Source of the DNA: Sphingobacteriia bacterium
Lineage (GTDB): Bacteria > Bacteroidota > Bacteroidia > Bacteroidales > UBA7960
Assembly: GCA_011390785.1 (NCBI GenBank)
Contig: JAABRR010000006.1
Location: forward strand, 1 to 64,000
Reading direction: 5' to 3'
DNA length: 64,000 nt
Shown one piece after another: positions 1 to 9,540 of the stretch. A model generated the notes under the pieces. The model searched no databases. It was not told the origin of the DNA and was given only the letters and a program-made list of their open reading frames with translations. Positions within the stretch are counted from its first letter, which is position 1; each line of letters opens with the position of its first letter. The position numbers and the translations under genes are program-made.

Positions 1-1095
1 AATAGCACTTTGGGGGTTTTTATACGTGCCTTTGGGTAAACTGTGTAATTCCCCTTGTAGGTGATGGTATTGTCTTTTCTTACCTTGTAGGGTATAAACT
101 CCGGATTATCTGCCAGGCTGGGTTTATTGTGTACAGGAAGCAGGTACTTTTTCTCCTTAAACCACTCCTCGTGACCTAAAAGCCTGGTAGCACTCTGCAC
201 TTTGCAGTTGCCTGTGCGCGATAGCCATCCAAGTGCGGATTCGTTAAGATTGTCACTGCCACTAAAAATCCGTCCTTTAACAAAGTTGTCTTTTACGTAT
301 TTGATTACATTCTCTACTTTCCCTTTACTTTGGGGGACGGCCTTACGACAAAATACAGCTTCAAAACTCTCACTTCTAACATAGCGATCAAATCCGCTGG
401 TAAGCAACAGATCACCCAGGTTCTCATCTACCAAATACCCTGTCCTGATCGTAGATGATCCGACGGGGGACTCCCTGCAAATACTCAAATGCTTTTTGAT
501 GTGCGTAAATGGCTGTTGCCGTAGTAAAGGGATGATCCTGGAAATAAACATACTTCTGTCTGCTGCGACTTAATACCATGGCAAACAACCATACTTTTAC
601 CCGTTTACCTTGCTTGGTTTTCATAAAACATTCGCCAAAATCAACCTGGGCTTCCTGCCCGTATCCTAACTGGGGTAGCTGCTCAAAATCCCGATGCTTC
701 TCCTTGGAAGGCTTAGGAATATCGGCCACATGGCGAACATGTTGAACAAAGTTGTAGATCGTTTTGGAATGAACCAAGGGCAAATCATCAAAATGCTCTT
801 TTAAACGGTCTTCTACCTGAGCACTCGACAAATAGGGATGTTCGCCCAAAAGATTACGCACAAACTTAAAATAACCTTTTAGTCTTAAGGGAAGGTTCTT
901 GCTTTGGTTGACCCAACATTGAAACTCTTCGCAGTTCATCGCCAGATACTTACGAACGGTCTTGCGACTTATGCATAGCTTTTGTGAAATCTGACTCTTG
1001 TTAAGTCCTTGTTCTTTTAATTCATTAATTTTGTACCACATAAGGGTCTTTTTTAGATTCTTATTTGCCTTCATCTTTTTTTGGGTTTTAGTCAA
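1..1095 (-). pseudogene. istA: IS21-family transposase (IstA-like), frameshifted, continuing past left window edge
   Basis: ORF 424-1095 has an N-terminal HTH (LNKSQISQKLCISRKTVRKYL) and integrase-core-like residues (AQVDFGE, IIYDQDRVF). After VF the frame shifts; an alternative frame continues VDENLGDLLLTSGFDRY... to YKGNYTVYPKARIKTPKVL at position 1. Confidence 0.85.
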
Positions 1096-1186
1096 CCTCT
1101 AAGATGAAGGTTTTTTATTTAAAAGTGTGGTACTTTTTCATTGCGAAAATGGATAGGCAAAGTTGCTGATTACATTTTTCCCCAGT

Positions 1187-1270
1187 GGTTAGTGAACCCT
1201 CTCGTCATGCCGACGAAATGGTGTGAGAGTCACTCCCCTTCAGTTTAGTTGGGGGGCGGTCTACCCGATC
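1187..1270 (+). other. Possible 3' end (domain V/VI-like) of a group II intron remnant
   Basis: AGTGAACC...GGTGTGAGAGTCACTCCCC...GGGGGGCGGTCTACCCGAT resembles the 3' ends of bacterial group II introns (GGTGTGAGAG ... CTACCCGAT). No reverse transcriptase is visible in the window. Confidence 0.4.
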
Positions 1271-1281
1271 AGGCAAAGTAC

Positions 1282-2154
1282 TTATTTATTAAATCTTAAT
1301 CCAATTGAAAAATCAATCCGATTTAAGCTTTCATATTCTCCTTCTTCCAAGTTAATCGTTTCTTTCTTTGAACCATTATTCCAGTCATACTCAAACAAAG
1401 TCCCTGATAAAAAAGATATCTGAAATCCTAATGATAAATTTTCTGACAGGCCAATATCATATCCAATATCAATAGATAATCCCAAGGTACTGCCAGTCAT
1501 CTTATAGTTGTGAATTATAACTTTATCATTTGAATAGCCCATATAGCCAAATGACAAATTCGTAAGAAAGGCATTGCTTTTATTATGACTTAAAAGTCTA
1601 GTTGAAAATGACGGACCAATGAATGATATTGTTAAATCATCACTCATTTTACCGTATGTTCTAGTACCATTTATGTCTTCGAGATAAATATTATCTAAAC
1701 TATTTGATGATTTATATATATAGTACTTAAATCCAATTCCTAAAGGTTCAGTGAAATAATAAGTAAAATCCCCACCAAAATGATATCCTGATTTTAATTC
1801 ATTTATGTAATCCTTGAAATCATTTGGAACACTTTCAGCAACTTTTGCAGTTTGGTAACTAAATCCTCCATTTATCGCAATTCTAAAATGTTGATAATTC
1901 TCGTAACCTAAAACTTTATCTTTTGGCACTTCACTAGTTTGAAAATAATCAAATTGATGTGTTTTAATTTTTGACATAGGCAGCAAAGTGCTTCTAATCT
2001 CATCTTTATACTTAAAAGTGAAATAGATATTGTCTGTTTTTACTTTCGTTATTTTACAATTAATCGAATCTGCATCGTTTGTTACAATTAAATCCTGAGA
2101 AAATATCGAGTTAGCCATGAGGATTATGACTGCTAGGATTAATAATATTTTCAT
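1282..2154 (-). CDS. Secreted outer-membrane beta-barrel-like hypothetical protein
   Basis: Signal peptide (MKILLILAVIILMANSIFSQ), aromatic/Gly-rich alternating strands, C-terminal IGLRFNK. Start overlaps the stop of the upstream gene. Confidence 0.6.
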   Translation of the reverse strand: MKILLILAVIILMANSIFSQDLIVTNDADSINCKITKVKTDNIYFTFKYKDEIRSTLLPMSKIKTHQFDYFQTSEVPKDKVLGYENYQHFRIAINGGFSYQTAKVAESVPNDFKDYINELKSGYHFGGDFTYYFTEPLGIGFKYYIYKSSNSLDNIYLEDINGTRTYGKMSDDLTISFIGPSFSTRLLSHNKSNAFLTNLSFGYMGYSNDKVIIHNYKMTGSTLGLSIDIGYDIGLSENLSLGFQISFLSGTLFEYDWNNGSKKETINLEEGEYESLNRIDFSIGLRFNK

Positions 2155-2873
2155 TGATTCTTCGCTTTAAAAGATTCAAATTCCGATTTTCCGATTTTAC
2201 TATCAATTAGTTCCAATTTTGGGTGACCAACAAAAGCCCCCATTGTTATTCCACAACGCAAATAATATGTTTTACCCATTTTTATTTCAATTGGCACTTC
2301 TGATTTTGCTTCCGTTCTAGCCCATAGAGAATTTAGTCCGTCCTTTTTAATTTGAATTGTAGTTTTAAAGTTATTCTTCACTCGACAAATTACAGAATCC
2401 CCAAGATATAAATCATAACTAACCAATGCGCCAGCACCACCGTATCTATAAACGTTTAGAATTGCATAATCAACATCTAATAATACCTCTTCCTCTGCTT
2501 TTGGTTTGTAGTTCTCAATATTTTCAACTTTTAATATTTTGGCAGTAATCCTGTGGCAAGTACTTCCCATTGCAGATGGTGGTTTGTGTTCAATAATCTT
2601 AATAGCGTTACCTCCTGCTTTTCGGGCTTCAAGTTTTGCTTTATCTATCACGATCTCATAACTACATTTTGTACTAAACCCAGTGTCGCCGATTTTAACT
2701 TGCCCCAAAACCTCAGAATTATCAGGTTCTGATTGGTCTAATCCAATTACTACAATATCTTGTTTGTAATCTAATGGAGGATAAGACCTACTTAAACTTG
2801 TCGAAATTCTGGGGTTGCAAGAACTGAGAAGAATCAGTAAAGAAATAATTAATAATCCATGTAATTTTTTCAT
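2151..2873 (-). CDS. Lipoprotein, hypothetical
   Basis: Lipobox LLSSC after an N-terminal hydrophobic stretch; 240 aa ORF coupled to the next gene by an ATGA-type overlap. Confidence 0.6.
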   Translation of the reverse strand: MKKLHGLLIISLLILLSSCNPRISTSLSRSYPPLDYKQDIVVIGLDQSEPDNSEVLGQVKIGDTGFSTKCSYEIVIDKAKLEARKAGGNAIKIIEHKPPSAMGSTCHRITAKILKVENIENYKPKAEEEVLLDVDYAILNVYRYGGAGALVSYDLYLGDSVICRVKNNFKTTIQIKKDGLNSLWARTEAKSEVPIEIKMGKTYYLRCGITMGAFVGHPKLELIDSKIGKSEFESFKAKNQ

Positions 2874-2941
2874 TGTCTGTTAATTATTAATCTGTATGTT
2901 ATCAACAGTTTTGATGTTTGTAGAATATTCATTTGTATTTT

Positions 2942-3073
2942 GCCTAACGTTTTGCACTCTGAAACGTGCCGGGTTGCGGGGCTGCGTCCTTATCCCCCTG
3001 TTTCAAAAGCTTGAAGCGGGACGAAACGCCCGAAAACCCACTGTTCACACATGTTTTATGACCACGTTTTGGC
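2942..3073 (-). repeat. attC-like structured element (candidate integron cassette recombination site)
   Basis: Minus strand: GCCAAAACGT ... ACGTTAGGC ends (3' end GTTAGGC fits GTTRRRY) enclosing an imperfect hairpin (GTGGGTTTTCGGG / CCCGCAACCCGGCAC; CGTCC / GGACG); about 132 nt, immediately downstream of ORF 3079-3732. Confidence 0.45.
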
Positions 3074-3078
3074 AAACA

Positions 3079-3732
3079 TTATTTTTCAAATATCATCGAA
3101 TTTATTGATTCCAACAAGATTTTCTTTTGGTCATCATTTATATATGACACTATCACATTAAAGCTAAATCCACTCGTAATAGTTGAATAATAAATCTGCT
3201 TAATTTCTAAACCCATATAATTCATACGTGTATCCATCTTATAAAATTCAGTTCCATTTATCATCTCACTTTCAAATTTCTCCGATATATAATCATATTG
3301 AAACTGGCTTTGTTTTAGTAATCGACTCGATTGAAATAAGTAGTCACTACCATTTTTAATTCCAGGTGCATTTGTAACATTTTCAGCTACAATCATAATA
3401 TTTGGATTATACTCTACCGCAGAGCCTAATTCATATTGGAAAACGGCTAGTAAATTTGCTGAATTTATCTCATAAGCTTTTATCACGGATTGAAGCTTTT
3501 TATCTTCTCCTGCAACTATTTCTTTACCCATATCAGCTAATCGCTCAGTTTGTTCTTTTGATTGAATTACCCAATCTTTGGGTAGCTTTATTTTACATTT
3601 AAAAAAATCATTTGTGTAAACATTGGCATTAACACTCCCATAATCAAAATTATCTGGTTTGCCATTTGAAGCACAGTTGGTAAATAGAACGATAATCAGA
3701 ATTGTACTAACCCAATTGAATGTTGTTTTCAT
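3079..3732 (-). CDS. Lipoprotein, hypothetical
   Basis: Lipobox VLFTNC; 217 aa ORF. Confidence 0.6.
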   Translation of the reverse strand: MKTTFNWVSTILIIVLFTNCASNGKPDNFDYGSVNANVYTNDFFKCKIKLPKDWVIQSKEQTERLADMGKEIVAGEDKKLQSVIKAYEINSANLLAVFQYELGSAVEYNPNIMIVAENVTNAPGIKNGSDYLFQSSRLLKQSQFQYDYISEKFESEMINGTEFYKMDTRMNYMGLEIKQIYYSTITSGFSFNVIVSYINDDQKKILLESINSMIFEK

Positions 3733-4338
3733 TTTCTATAATTTATTTAGTCATTTATTTAATATCCTTATCGTCGAAATGTTGTCTATCTTAATGTTTG
3801 CCAACGTCCCCATATCATCATTGCTTTTATCGCTATTATAGCTTAACTATTCCGGGAGTGTAACTGATTAAATTAAGGATGATATTGCAAATATTGGTAT
3901 TTTTCCTTGAGGTGTAAACCATTTCCTCCGGCTGCTGATTGGGTATGTGTAATGTTTTGTTTAAAGAATTTCACTTTTATGGCGTCAAATATAAACGTTT
4001 TTTATAAGCATATGATGTTTTTATAAATGATTCATTAAAAAATTAACATATACCTGTTTGAATGCAATACTCATCCGGGTTGTCAGTACCAACAACTAAT
4101 TGAAAATCAAAGAAACCAAATACTTTATCCCAATAATCTTTAAGTCAGGGATCGTGATGCAGAATCAGGTAATTGCTAATCTCCTTATCAAAAATAAAAA
4201 CAGGATGCTTTTACCTGTGGAACTACAGAAACTTCATAAATATAACCAGTTAAGGATTTACATTTTCGGGGCTAAAGCCGACATATGGCAGGAGCAATTT
4301 TTTTGGGTGTGGGTATATTCTTTGCAACCCTGCAAGGT

Positions 4339-5775
4339 TTATTGCTCCAAAAAATTGTATTTCAATGATATACCAGCCATACCAATGCGCAGATCCATGC
4401 TGGTAATATTCCCAACAGGATATTTAATATGCGGTTCTATCAATATGCTGTGTCTTTCCCGTTTTATTAGGTAACCCATCGAAAAGTTTATCAGCCTTCC
4501 AAAATCGAACTGACGAAAGGCTTCATAGCTATCTCCATCAGAAAAACTGGTAGTACCTGAAACCACTTCCTGCGAACCACTTAAACCAAACTGGTTGCTC
4601 ATGGTGGCATATTCTGTATATCGTGTATAATTTTGCTGAAGGTAAAGAAGCGAAGATAACCCGCCTGAAACAAAAAACTGCGAACGGGGCCTGTCAGCAA
4701 CTTTAAACCTTACATTTAAGGGGATGTCAATGGCTGTAAATTCAAAATCAGTATAGTTACTGGTTACAGCATAAAGCGTATTGGCAGACGATGAATAATC
4801 AAACGAAGGCATAGCAACAGATTCATCCAGGTTTCTGGATCCGGAAGCAGCCATGGGATTATCGAGCGTAAACTGGTTATACATCAACACACCCCCACTC
4901 GAAAGGCTTACGTTCTTACCAACAGCCCAATACCCCATTACACCGGCAGAGAAACCCAGACCGGAAGCCAACTCAGCAGACGAATAGGTTTTTAATGAAC
5001 CGGCAGATATTTCTACGTACGAATTGCTTGTTCTGTTTTGTTTCTCAGCGTTCATTTCCAGCAGATTGGCAGCAATGGTTAGTTCATCGTTGCTTTTGGC
5101 AACTACAACCGGAGAAACCGCTATGGCAGTATCGCTTGTATTCAAATCATATAAAGAATCAACTTCTGATAAAATAGTAACAGCCAAATGATCTTCAATT
5201 TCATTAAGCGCGCCATCTCCTTCGGCTGTAATGGTGGGAATAACTTCTTCTGCCAGATGGTCTGCTGGTAGTAAAGACTCAACCACATTTCCAGGGGTAA
5301 GGTCTCTTTCAGGCAGGTCAGCCTCAGTATCTGTTTGTTTGGTGGAAGTTTGGTCTGTTTCTTCCACGTATTCAGCTATCAATAGTAAACGATTCTGTGT
5401 TCCATTTTCAGTTGCAGCTGTTTCATCAACTATCGCAATATTTTCATTATCATTTTCTGGAATGGGTTCCTGAAAACTTTCTTCTCCTGAACCGGATGTT
5501 CCGGTATTCTTAACCTGGTTATCATTTTGACTTGTTAAAAGATCTGTTTCGCGAAGGTTATCCTGGTAATACCAAACTGAAAATGTGAGCAGTCCCAGCA
5601 AAATAGTGGCAGCCACTTTAACTGGCCATGTCCAGATGAAAAACAAAGCAGTTTTGTTGGATTTTCCACCAAGCTTTTGTTTAATTTGCAGCCACGCGTT
5701 TTCATCAACCGGCTCCTGCCAGTTGTCAAAAACATTGCGCATGTTGTCTGCTAATTTCTTATCAAATGGCTTCAT
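4339..5775 (-). CDS. Membrane protein with N-terminal cytoplasmic segment and TM helix, acidic linker and C-terminal outer-membrane beta-barrel-like domain; candidate anti-sigma-type regulator
   Basis: Overlaps the 3' end of the ECF sigma gene; TM (VKVAATILLGLLTFSVWYY) near residue 55; C-terminal YVEISAGSLKTY...GLGFSAGVMGYWAVGKNVSLSSG... beta-barrel pattern. Confidence 0.6.
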   Translation of the reverse strand: MKPFDKKLADNMRNVFDNWQEPVDENAWLQIKQKLGGKSNKTALFFIWTWPVKVAATILLGLLTFSVWYYQDNLRETDLLTSQNDNQVKNTGTSGSGEESFQEPIPENDNENIAIVDETAATENGTQNRLLLIAEYVEETDQTSTKQTDTEADLPERDLTPGNVVESLLPADHLAEEVIPTITAEGDGALNEIEDHLAVTILSEVDSLYDLNTSDTAIAVSPVVVAKSNDELTIAANLLEMNAEKQNRTSNSYVEISAGSLKTYSSAELASGLGFSAGVMGYWAVGKNVSLSSGGVLMYNQFTLDNPMAASGSRNLDESVAMPSFDYSSSANTLYAVTSNYTDFEFTAIDIPLNVRFKVADRPRSQFFVSGGLSSLLYLQQNYTRYTEYATMSNQFGLSGSQEVVSGTTSFSDGDSYEAFRQFDFGRLINFSMGYLIKRERHSILIEPHIKYPVGNITSMDLRIGMAGISLKYNFLEQ

Positions 5776-6328
5776 GGTAAGGGTTCTTTTTTAATTCCAG
5801 GTATTGTTTTCTCAACAGCGCTCTGGCCCGGCTAAGGTGGGACCGCGATGTGCCGGGTGCAATATCCAGCAAACCGGCAATTTCATCATGGCTATATCCT
5901 TCAATTTCATACATATTAAAAATCATTCTGTAAAGTTCAGGCAGTTTGCCAATTAGTCCAAGTATCTGGTCTGCATTCATCTCTTCTTCGTAGGGTACCT
6001 TATCGGCAATTTCCAGATCAGCAATGTCGATTTCCACCGGAATAATAAACCTTTTTGCTGCCCGGTATCTGTCGAGCGAAGTATTTACCAATATGCGCCG
6101 AAACCAGCTTTTAAAAGGTTTGTTTTGATCGAAAGTGTCCAGGTGGTCAAAAACCTTCATAAAACTATCGTTGAGCACTTCAATGGCATCTTCCCGATTG
6201 GGGTTGTAGCGAATACATATGGACATGGCGAAAGCAAAAAATCTTCGGTATAGCAATTCCTGGAAACGGATATTTCTTTTGATACATCCATTAATAATTT
6301 CGCTGTCTGTATGTTCCTGTTTGCTCAA
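5762..6328 (-). CDS. RNA polymerase sigma factor, ECF/sigma-70 family
   Basis: Region 2 (FQELLYRRFFAFAMSICIRYNPNREDAIEVLNDSFMKVF, NKPFKSWFRRILVNTSLDRYR) and region 4 (LPELYRMIFNMYEIEGYSHDEIAGLLDIAPGTSRSHLSRARALLRK). Confidence 0.93.
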   Translation of the reverse strand: MSKQEHTDSEIINGCIKRNIRFQELLYRRFFAFAMSICIRYNPNREDAIEVLNDSFMKVFDHLDTFDQNKPFKSWFRRILVNTSLDRYRAAKRFIIPVEIDIADLEIADKVPYEEEMNADQILGLIGKLPELYRMIFNMYEIEGYSHDEIAGLLDIAPGTSRSHLSRARALLRKQYLELKKNPYHEAI

Positions 6329-6552
6329 AAAGGGTATTGGTTATTTTGTCTGTATCAGTTTATTTTAACCAGCTTACGTTCTATTTTCTATTCTTTACCT
6401 GCCATGGAAACTAATTACAATTACACTCAAAGTTGTTTGGTTAATAATTTTGCACTACCCTATTCCCTCTTTGAAGGGGGAGTTGGGCAATTAATTATTA
6501 AACCCAAATCAATCACATTTCCATAAGAACATCTATCAATTATAAATATTGA

Positions 6553-6678
6553 GTCCACTCCGTGTAGTGCATTTTTTATGTTTACCTAAAATTCTTAATT
6601 CTCAATGCTTTGAAATAGAATTAGTTGCGAACTCCCCCTTATAGGGGGTCAGGGGGGCTGCTACTTTTCGGAGTGGAC
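6553..6678. repeat. Short element bounded by inverted repeats (MITE-like)
   Basis: GTCCACTCCG at 6553-6562 and CGGAGTGGAC at 6669-6678 are perfect 10-bp inverted ends, with further partial similarity inside (TGTAGTGCA / AAAAGTAGCA on the complementary strand). Confidence 0.4.
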
Positions 6679-6743
6679 ATAAATAATAAAATAAATAAAA
6701 CCAATTTGGCCGGTTCAAATGTACAACCAATCCAGCAAAAAAA

Positions 6744-8015
6744 TCAATTTCCGATATGAATATGACTTAAAAGAACGATATTGGCGGGATTGGAATAATC
6801 ATACTGAAACAATCCATCCTGCCCAATCATAAGCAATACATTGCCCAGAGGAATAACATCATAGGTATCAATTTCACCAAAATGGGCAATCATGTTGGAT
6901 TGAATAGCCAGGGGATTTTCAGCATTGTAAACTTTCAAACCATCCGCACCATCACAAATAAACAGAATTCCATTATCTATACCCAGCCCGTGTGGATTAA
7001 ACATGGGGTATGATTTTAATAAAACAGGATTAAAAATATCCGAAACATCAATTACATCAAGTTGGTTAGTGGTGTTCATGCACTGGGTGCCATTGCGTAG
7101 GGTAACGTAGGCAATTCCATCTTCCACCACAACAGGATCGCAGGCATTGATATGCGACAATTCAGAAACGTATTCAGGCTTTGAAGGGTTTTCAAGGCTG
7201 TAGATCATCATTCCGGTGGTGGTTCCGATAAACAAATGACCATCATATTTAAACAGGGTTTCCATTTCTCTCCAGCTGTATGTACTGTCTGTTTGCAGCA
7301 TATTTTCGGGCGATGAAACATCAATCGTTTTCAATACCCAGGGTTGGGCAATGGAATGAAGATACTGATCGTTGAGCATAAAACGGGCCATGGAACCCGC
7401 CACTCCTGCACCACCGCCAGATTCAGCACCAGTGGCCAAATCGAACGAAACATCATTTCTAAAACCCCACCAACCCCATTGATGGCCATATTCTTCTGAT
7501 ACCGTTTTCTTTGTCCACCCAACGATAACCCCTTTTGAACGGTCGATTTCCTGCCACAAATAAGGTAAATTGATATCTTCTGGAATGGGAAAAACTTCAG
7601 GAAAAGCATTGGGAATACGCCCCACTTCAACAGGTTGTTGGATATTGCTTATATCAATTGCCAAAAGATCGATATAACTGTCGGCAAACAAAATATTACC
7701 GCGTATGGCAATGTCAACATTTCCCTGAATTTCGTAAAAGGTAACGGGTTGTGGATCGCCCGGAAAAGTATTGTCAATTACATGAATCCCTTCGTTTACT
7801 TCATTAATAAAGATGTAGTTGTCTTTAAAATAGATTTTTCCGGCCTGTTTAATGCTTTTTGCCGGTGATGCTTTGGGGGCAACACGGAAATCTTCAAAAC
7901 TCATGTATTCCGGAGCAAGGGCTTCGTAGGTGTATTCGTCTGTTTTATTGCAAGATACAGCCAGTAACAATACCAGGGCTGAAAAAATCAATAGAGAAAA
8001 TCTTTTTCGTTTCAT
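6744..8015 (-). CDS. LVIVD repeat-containing lipoprotein
   Basis: Lipobox AVSC; repeated beta-propeller-type units such as LLAIDISNIQQPVEVGRIP, LDVIDVSDIFNPVLLKSY, GLKVYNAENPLAIQ. Confidence 0.75.
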   Translation of the reverse strand: MKRKRFSLLIFSALVLLLAVSCNKTDEYTYEALAPEYMSFEDFRVAPKASPAKSIKQAGKIYFKDNYIFINEVNEGIHVIDNTFPGDPQPVTFYEIQGNVDIAIRGNILFADSYIDLLAIDISNIQQPVEVGRIPNAFPEVFPIPEDINLPYLWQEIDRSKGVIVGWTKKTVSEEYGHQWGWWGFRNDVSFDLATGAESGGGAGVAGSMARFMLNDQYLHSIAQPWVLKTIDVSSPENMLQTDSTYSWREMETLFKYDGHLFIGTTTGMMIYSLENPSKPEYVSELSHINACDPVVVEDGIAYVTLRNGTQCMNTTNQLDVIDVSDIFNPVLLKSYPMFNPHGLGIDNGILFICDGADGLKVYNAENPLAIQSNMIAHFGEIDTYDVIPLGNVLLMIGQDGLFQYDYSNPANIVLLSHIHIGN

Positions 8016-8103
8016 TTTTTGTCGTTTTAGGTTGTGACTTTTTTATCCGTATTTATATCAACCCATACGATCAAAACTGATAATGTGCTGCAAAAAAGGA
8101 AAA

Positions 8104-9348
8104 TTATTTTTTCCGGAGGGTTATCAGGCTGATTTCAGGACGCATGCCCATCCTGCCAGGAAAACCGATAAAACCAAATCCGCGGTTAACATAGAGATGC
8201 TGATTTTCCTGGCTATACAATCCACCCCAGTTTTCATATTTAATTGAGACCGGACTCCATTGAAACCAGGGTGTACGAATACCCGCCTGCATGCCATGCG
8301 TGTGGCCCGAAAGGGTGAGCATAATGTCTGTATCAGGAATGACTTCTTCTGTCCAATGAGACGGATCATGCGATAATAAAACGATAAAAGGGAAATCACC
8401 ATTTTCTCCGAGCGCTTCATCAAGATCTCCCAGTTGGGCAAAAGGAGGTAAACCCCAGTTATCAACCCCGGCAATCATGATAGAATCGTTTCCTATTTTA
8501 ACAAACCGATGCATGTTACGTAGCAATTCGAAACCCATCTGTTCGTGAAATTCTTCCAATTGCATCAGGTTGGCACTTTTCTCTTCTATGGTGTACCAGC
8601 GGCGGTAATCGCCCATATCGTGATTGCCAAGAATAGAATATTTTCCATAGGGAGAGTTAACAGCAGCAAAATACTCAATAAATTTTTCAGCTTCAACGGC
8701 TTCATTGTTTACCATATCGCCGGTAAAAAGCAAGACATCGTGTGGCACAGCCATTATTTTCTTAACGCCTTTATAAACAGCTTGCTCGCGGGCAAAGCTT
8801 CCCAAATGGGTATCTGATATTTGTAAGATTCTGAACCCATCAAAAGTATCAGGAAGATTATCAATCTGAATTTCTGTTTCTGTTACTTCAAAATTATACC
8901 GGCCATAAGCCACGCCATAAAAAACCCACATGAGGGTAAACAATGAAAAAGCGAACCCTACAGTAAGTAAAGTGGGGGCGGTCTGTTGTTGAGATGGGTT
9001 AGCTGGTTTGGTAATAAGCCTAACCAACCATTTAATGAACAGCCAAATATCATGCAATACATTAAAAATTAAGAAAGCAATTTTGGGCAGAAAAATAAAA
9101 ATAAAAGCCCCGGTTATGTAGAAAAAATTTCGGTACTGAATGTAATCATCCCATCCACTATTGCGTATGATAAGAGCCCATGTAATTGAAAATACAATAA
9201 ATCCAATATCCATAAACCAATAGGCACGAAAAATCCATTTTCGAAAACCGGCAAAGGGTTTATGAACCAAAAGTTTTCTAAGGCCATAATAGCCATAAAA
9301 ATCAATGGCCAGGAGAATAATGATAAGAATAATAAGATTGAGTATCAT
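8104..9348 (-). CDS. Metallophosphoesterase, multi-TM
   Basis: ILQISDTHLG, LLFTGDMVNNEA, SILGNHDMGDY, LSGHTHGMQ motifs; N-terminal TM helices. Confidence 0.92.
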   Translation of the reverse strand: MILNLIILIIILLAIDFYGYYGLRKLLVHKPFAGFRKWIFRAYWFMDIGFIVFSITWALIIRNSGWDDYIQYRNFFYITGAFIFIFLPKIAFLIFNVLHDIWLFIKWLVRLITKPANPSQQQTAPTLLTVGFAFSLFTLMWVFYGVAYGRYNFEVTETEIQIDNLPDTFDGFRILQISDTHLGSFAREQAVYKGVKKIMAVPHDVLLFTGDMVNNEAVEAEKFIEYFAAVNSPYGKYSILGNHDMGDYRRWYTIEEKSANLMQLEEFHEQMGFELLRNMHRFVKIGNDSIMIAGVDNWGLPPFAQLGDLDEALGENGDFPFIVLLSHDPSHWTEEVIPDTDIMLTLSGHTHGMQAGIRTPWFQWSPVSIKYENWGGLYSQENQHLYVNRGFGFIGFPGRMGMRPEISLITLRKK

Positions 9349-9540
9349 AACAAAATTTTAGAAAGAGAAGAAACTAATGGCTTTATTGTTTTTTGATTGA
9401 TAAAGGTTTTTAATATTTTAACTGAAATCAGAAGAATTGAAAAATCAATTTTACGCTTCTGATCAAATATTTTATCTTTACCGGCTCATTTTGAGTGCTA
9501 GCGAACCCAAACTATTAAATCTGTTTAAAAAATTCTAAGC

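Noticed and set aside
1223-1423. 66-aa + strand ORF (MRVTPLQFSWGAVYPIRQ...)
   Set aside because: Lies over the intron-like 3' end and antisense to the 290-aa gene; no protein-like signal.
4100-4474. 124-aa + strand ORF
   Set aside because: Mostly non-coding upstream and overlaps the 3' end of the sigma-associated gene on the other strand; composition not protein-like.
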